In this document: positions 61,107 through 64,000 of the stretch, in pieces
Layout: every line of letters begins with the position of its first letter
Numbering within the stretch: position 1 is the stretch's first letter
Assembly: GCA_910587645.1 (NCBI GenBank)
Contig: CAJUNA010000014.1
Location: 1 to 64,000, forward strand
DNA length: 64,000 nt
Direction: 5' to 3'
From: an uncultured Oscillospiraceae bacterium
GTDB taxonomy: Bacteria; Bacillota; Clostridia; Oscillospirales; Oscillospiraceae
Notes under the pieces: generated by a model
The model's database searches: none
Told to the model about the DNA's origin: nothing
The model's input: the letters and a program-made list of their open reading frames with translations, nothing else
Made by a program: the position numbers and the translations under genes

Positions 61107-62792
61107 TTGAAGAAAAAGCAGCCAAATGAACAGCGAATCACAGCATTATACGCCAGATTGTCCCGTGATGACGAGAAAGACGGCATCTCAGGCAGCATCC
61201 AAAATCAAAGGGCTATTTTGGAGAAATTCGCCGCAGACAATCATCTGCCAAATCCCCGGTTCATGTTTGACGACGGATACTCGGGAGTTACGTTCACCCG
61301 TCCAGCTTTCATGGAAATCATGGAACTGGCTGAACAGGGGCTTGTGGCAAATTTGGTGGTCAAAGACCATTCCCGGCTGGGCCGGAATCGCCTTGTGGTG
61401 GGCCAGCTTCTGGAGGAAGATTTTGTCCGGCTGAACGTGCGGTACATCGCCATCATGGACAACATTGACACCGCCAACGGCGTGAGTGACATCGTGCCAA
61501 TGCAAGACCTCTTTAATGAGTGGCACGCAAAAAATACGAGCGACAAGGTGCGCCGTGTCATGCAGAGCCGTGGCAATGCTGGAATACCGTTGACCACCAA
61601 TCCGCCCTTTGGGTACAGGAAAGACCCAGAGGACAAGAACAAGTGGCTGATAGATGAGTTTGCGGCGGGAGTAGTACATCAGATATTTCAGTTGTCCATT
61701 AGTGGCCTGGGGCCCACTCAAATCGCCAAGAAACTGCGTTCTGACGGCGTGATGACCCCCAGCGAGTATCTGCACAGCATTGGAGTGAGCTGCCCCACAA
61801 AGCCCCCGGCATATCCGCACAACTGGTGTTCTGCTACCGTAGCGGATATTCTGGATCGACAGGAGTACACCGGGGACACAGTGAACTTCCGTTCTTTCAG
61901 TCAGTCTTTCAAACAGAAGAAGCGTCTGGACAGGCCCCAGGAGGAATGGAAGGTATTTCCCGATACCCACCCTGCTATCATTGACCGGGAGACCTTTACC
62001 CTCGTTCAAAATCTCCGACAGCACCGCCGCAGGCCAGACCGCACCGGTATCGTGAGTATGTTCTCTGGGCTTTTGTACTGCGCCGACTGCGGCGAAAAAT
62101 TGTATTACAGCAGCACCAACAGCTACAAGCGGGAGCAAGCCTATTTTTTCTGTTCCAGCTATCGCAAAAATTCCAGCGTATGTTCCGCTCACTATATCCG
62201 GGAACACACCGTGGAGCAGTTGGTACTGGAGGGATTACAGCGTCTTTTGTGGTACGTCCAAGCCTTTGAGCAGAAGTTTGCACAAGAGCAGGTGGAGCGG
62301 TTTGGTCTGCAAGCGAAAAAGGCGCTGACCGCCAAGCGCCGGGAGTTGGACAAAGCCAAACAGCGAGTGGTGGAGATCGACCAGCTTATTCAGAAAAGTT
62401 ACGAGGACATGAGCAAGGGCCTGCTGTCCGAGGAACGCTTTGCCACGCTGACGGTATCTTTGGAAAACGAACAGCGGCAGTTGAAAGCGGCGATCCCGGA
62501 AATGGAAACCAGTTTGGATGCCACCACAGATAAAGCGGCTGATTTGCAGCGATTTATTGAACGGGCCAGACAGGTGACTCGGCTGACAGAATTGACGCCT
62601 GAAATCGTTCACGAGTTCATTGACAAAATTGTGGTATCCAAGCCAGACAAGGTAGACGGCAAGCGGCACCAGAGGGTGGACATCTACTATAACACCATTG
62701 GCCTGTGGGTAGCGCCGGAGCCGGAGGAACTGGAGCAGGAGTACCTGGACTACTACAAAGCCATGTTGAAGCGCAAGAAAAAGACGGCGTAG
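61107..62792 (+). CDS. tnpX: Large serine recombinase (TnpX-type)
   Basis: This 561-residue integrase excises and inserts the element. The catalytic serine is Ser19 in ALYARLSRDD, followed by GSIQNQRAIL and HSRLGRNRLVVG. The recombinase domain FGYRKDPEDKNKWLID comes next. A zinc ribbon (CADCGEKL and CSSYRKNSSVC) and a C-terminal coiled coil (about residues 390-470) complete the large type. The start codon is TTG at 61107, with AAAGGAG seven bases upstream. Its position at the right end matches the element's layout. Confidence 0.93.
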   Translation: MKKKQPNEQRITALYARLSRDDEKDGISGSIQNQRAILEKFAADNHLPNPRFMFDDGYSGVTFTRPAFMEIMELAEQGLVANLVVKDHSRLGRNRLVVGQLLEEDFVRLNVRYIAIMDNIDTANGVSDIVPMQDLFNEWHAKNTSDKVRRVMQSRGNAGIPLTTNPPFGYRKDPEDKNKWLIDEFAAGVVHQIFQLSISGLGPTQIAKKLRSDGVMTPSEYLHSIGVSCPTKPPAYPHNWCSATVADILDRQEYTGDTVNFRSFSQSFKQKKRLDRPQEEWKVFPDTHPAIIDRETFTLVQNLRQHRRRPDRTGIVSMFSGLLYCADCGEKLYYSSTNSYKREQAYFFCSSYRKNSSVCSAHYIREHTVEQLVLEGLQRLLWYVQAFEQKFAQEQVERFGLQAKKALTAKRRELDKAKQRVVEIDQLIQKSYEDMSKGLLSEERFATLTVSLENEQRQLKAAIPEMETSLDATTDKAADLQRFIERARQVTRLTELTPEIVHEFIDKIVVSKPDKVDGKRHQRVDIYYNTIGLWVAPEPEELEQEYLDYYKAMLKRKKKTA

Positions 62793-62900
62793 CCGTAACT
62801 ACGCCATCTCAATCAAATAGTTTTTACTTGCGGACTCGCCTTGCGGGGAGGACTTCTTTACGGAGTTCTCCCAGCCGCCGCCCCTTTTGTCGAAAACCAC

Positions 62901-64000
62901 CTATGCCCTGCCGCAGAGAAATTCCGCGGCCCGGACCAGCAGCTCCGCCGATCCAACCTGATACCCGCCGGTGCTGTAAACAGCCCGCCCGCCGCTACAG
63001 GCGGCCGCCAGGGGCGCGCACTCCGGGTCATGGCCCAGGCACCGGGCGGCGGCCTCCAGGTCATAGGCCCAGTCATCCACCAGTACCTCCGGCTTGTCCC
63101 ATCCGTCCAGGACCCGCGCCAGCGTCCGCTGCGCCAGGCTCTCCCGCCCCCGGACCAGGAACAGCACCCGCACCGGCAGCGCGTCCAGCCGTTCCCGGTA
63201 TCCGGCCAGCTCGCCCAGCAGGTGTTCCGTCGGCTCTCCGCCCTCTTCCAGCCAGAGGGCCAGGACAGGCCGCCCATCCTGCCGGAGGGGATCCGGGACC
63301 GGCTGCCCGTCCAGCCCCGCAGCGGACAGGGCCGGCATCGCCCGGCTGTCCAGCGCGTCCTTCCAGTCATACGCCCTGGCCCGCAGCTCGATCTCCCAGG
63401 TCTGCCCCGCTTTCAGCCGCAGATCCCGCATGGAGGCGATCTGGCTCCCGTTCGGCAGCCGTTCCGCCACCATCACCCGGTAATCCCCGGTGGGCAGGAC
63501 CAGCTCCCGCACTCCCTCGGGCCGCAGCAGCTTCCATCCCCGCGCCGTCCGGCGGGAGAGGGTCCAGTCCACCTCCGGCCCGCTGAGCCTGAGCGTACCT
63601 GTTTCAAAGGCCCGCACAGGGGCAAACCCGCCGTCCCGCCAGACCTCCGGCTCACCGTCCAGGAACCGCAGCCGCGCCGGGATCCCCAGCGTCCGCAGGC
63701 AGGCAACGAAAAAGGCTTTCCGCCCCTTCCCATCGCACTTCCGCGCCTCCAGCACCCGGTCTGGGGGCCAGTGGAGGTTGTCATACACATCCTCCCCCGG
63801 GTCCGTAAATATTTCCCCCAGCCGCGTCCACAGCTCCTCCGGGCTGCCGTACCACACCGCCAGCCAACCTTGCAGCGGCCTCCGCCACGCGGCCAGCGGC
63901 TCCCAGGCAATGCGGGGACAGGCCACATACCGCCAGTAGATCTCCTCCGGCAGCCCCTTCCCCGGCGGCAGGCGGCGGAAATGGTCTTCCCAGACCTCCC
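62901..64000 (-). CDS. Transglutaminase-like protein, 5' end beyond the window
   Basis: The frame runs off the right edge. The visible part, read on the minus strand, has a transglutaminase-like core (YDNLHWPPDRVLEARKCDGK, then FFVACLRTLGIPARLRFLDG) in its upstream half. A putative sandwich region and a thioredoxin-like fold follow (PVLALWLEEGGEPTEHLLGELA). The catalytic Cys/His/Asp set is not confirmed because the N-terminus is missing. It is host sequence on the far side of the mobile element. Confidence 0.65.
   Translation of the reverse strand, partial: EVWEDHFRRLPPGKGLPEEIYWRYVACPRIAWEPLAAWRRPLQGWLAVWYGSPEELWTRLGEIFTDPGEDVYDNLHWPPDRVLEARKCDGKGRKAFFVACLRTLGIPARLRFLDGEPEVWRDGGFAPVRAFETGTLRLSGPEVDWTLSRRTARGWKLLRPEGVRELVLPTGDYRVMVAERLPNGSQIASMRDLRLKAGQTWEIELRARAYDWKDALDSRAMPALSAAGLDGQPVPDPLRQDGRPVLALWLEEGGEPTEHLLGELAGYRERLDALPVRVLFLVRGRESLAQRTLARVLDGWDKPEVLVDDWAYDLEAAARCLGHDPECAPLAAACSGGRAVYSTGGYQVGSAELLVRAAEFLCGRA

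Larger units (their letters stand above)
56773..62867 (+). mobile_element. Tn4451-like mobile element with nuclease cargo (about 6.1 kb)
   Basis: Between two host genes on the minus strand lies a block with TnpV at the left, and MobC, TnpW and a large serine recombinase (TnpX-type) at the right, all on the plus strand. The middle (57233-60100) is clearly AT-richer than the flanks. The sequence at 56773-56793 resembles the reverse complement of 62847-62867 in 16 of 21 positions, so these may be the terminal inverted repeats. The limits are inferred. No relaxase, resistance gene or conjugation gene is present. Confidence 0.65.

Overview
The window reads as chromosome from a GC-rich gut-type Bacillota, most likely an Oscillospiraceae-like clostridium. 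I infer this from gene types and style, not from a database match. The supporting signs are a T-box leader in front of a dimeric-type glycyl-tRNA synthetase, CCA encoded in the tRNA genes, rubrerythrin, BceAB-type, BlaI/BlaR1 and ECF modules, strong Gram-positive ribosome binding sites, and several TTG/GTG starts. Most genes are dense, GC-rich and in short operons on both strands.

Layout, left to right. 1-6392: housekeeping (typA, a DUF255 thioredoxin-fold protein, a LacX-like aldose epimerase, ogt). 6415-8280: promoter, T-box leader and glyS. 8350-12719 (minus): a CheY/CheX/FapA signalling triad, rsmI and rubrerythrin. 12849-19273: two solute-binding lipoproteins with 5'-nucleotidase-like tails, followed by a hybrid sensor kinase with two receiver domains. 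19419-27316: a nucleoside uptake and salvage operon (BMP lipoprotein, ABC ATPase, two permeases, uridine phosphorylase, deoC, cdd, purine nucleoside phosphorylase) behind a structured leader. 27361-32961 (minus): rlmH, a WalJ-like hydrolase, a relic acetyltransferase, murA, an AraC regulator, a second metallo-hydrolase and deoD. 33114-35958: BlaI/BlaR1 with readable operators. 36118-38473: an ECF S component divergent from a MocR/PdxR-type regulator. 38521-43787 (minus): cls, prfB, manA, an unknown protein and a Dabb protein. 43905-47672: an S-layer-anchored subtilase and two tRNA-Leu genes. 47836-53261 (minus): a nitrilase-family hydrolase, a PadR/DUF2812 pair, small membrane proteins and a BceAB-like transporter. 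53447-53600: two face-to-face promoters making nearly fully complementary short RNAs. 53709-56623 (minus): a PAS-only protein with a response-regulator diguanylate cyclase.

From about 56773 to 62867 lies an AT-richer mobile element of the Tn4451/TnpX kind. It has TnpV at the left end and a MobC-like protein, TnpW and a large serine recombinase at the right end, with an oriT-like hairpin region but no relaxase. Between them is cargo: a predicted PD-(D/E)XK (DpnII/MboI-like) nuclease, a DUF2089 protein and a zinc-ribbon membrane protein. Host sequence resumes with a transglutaminase-like gene that runs off the right edge.

The parts most worth a second look are the sense/antisense RNA pair at 53.5 kb, the leader of the nucleoside operon at 19.4 kb, the binding-protein/kinase operon at 13-19 kb, the relaxase-less element with its nuclease cargo, and a 27-residue membrane peptide beside the BceAB-like transporter.
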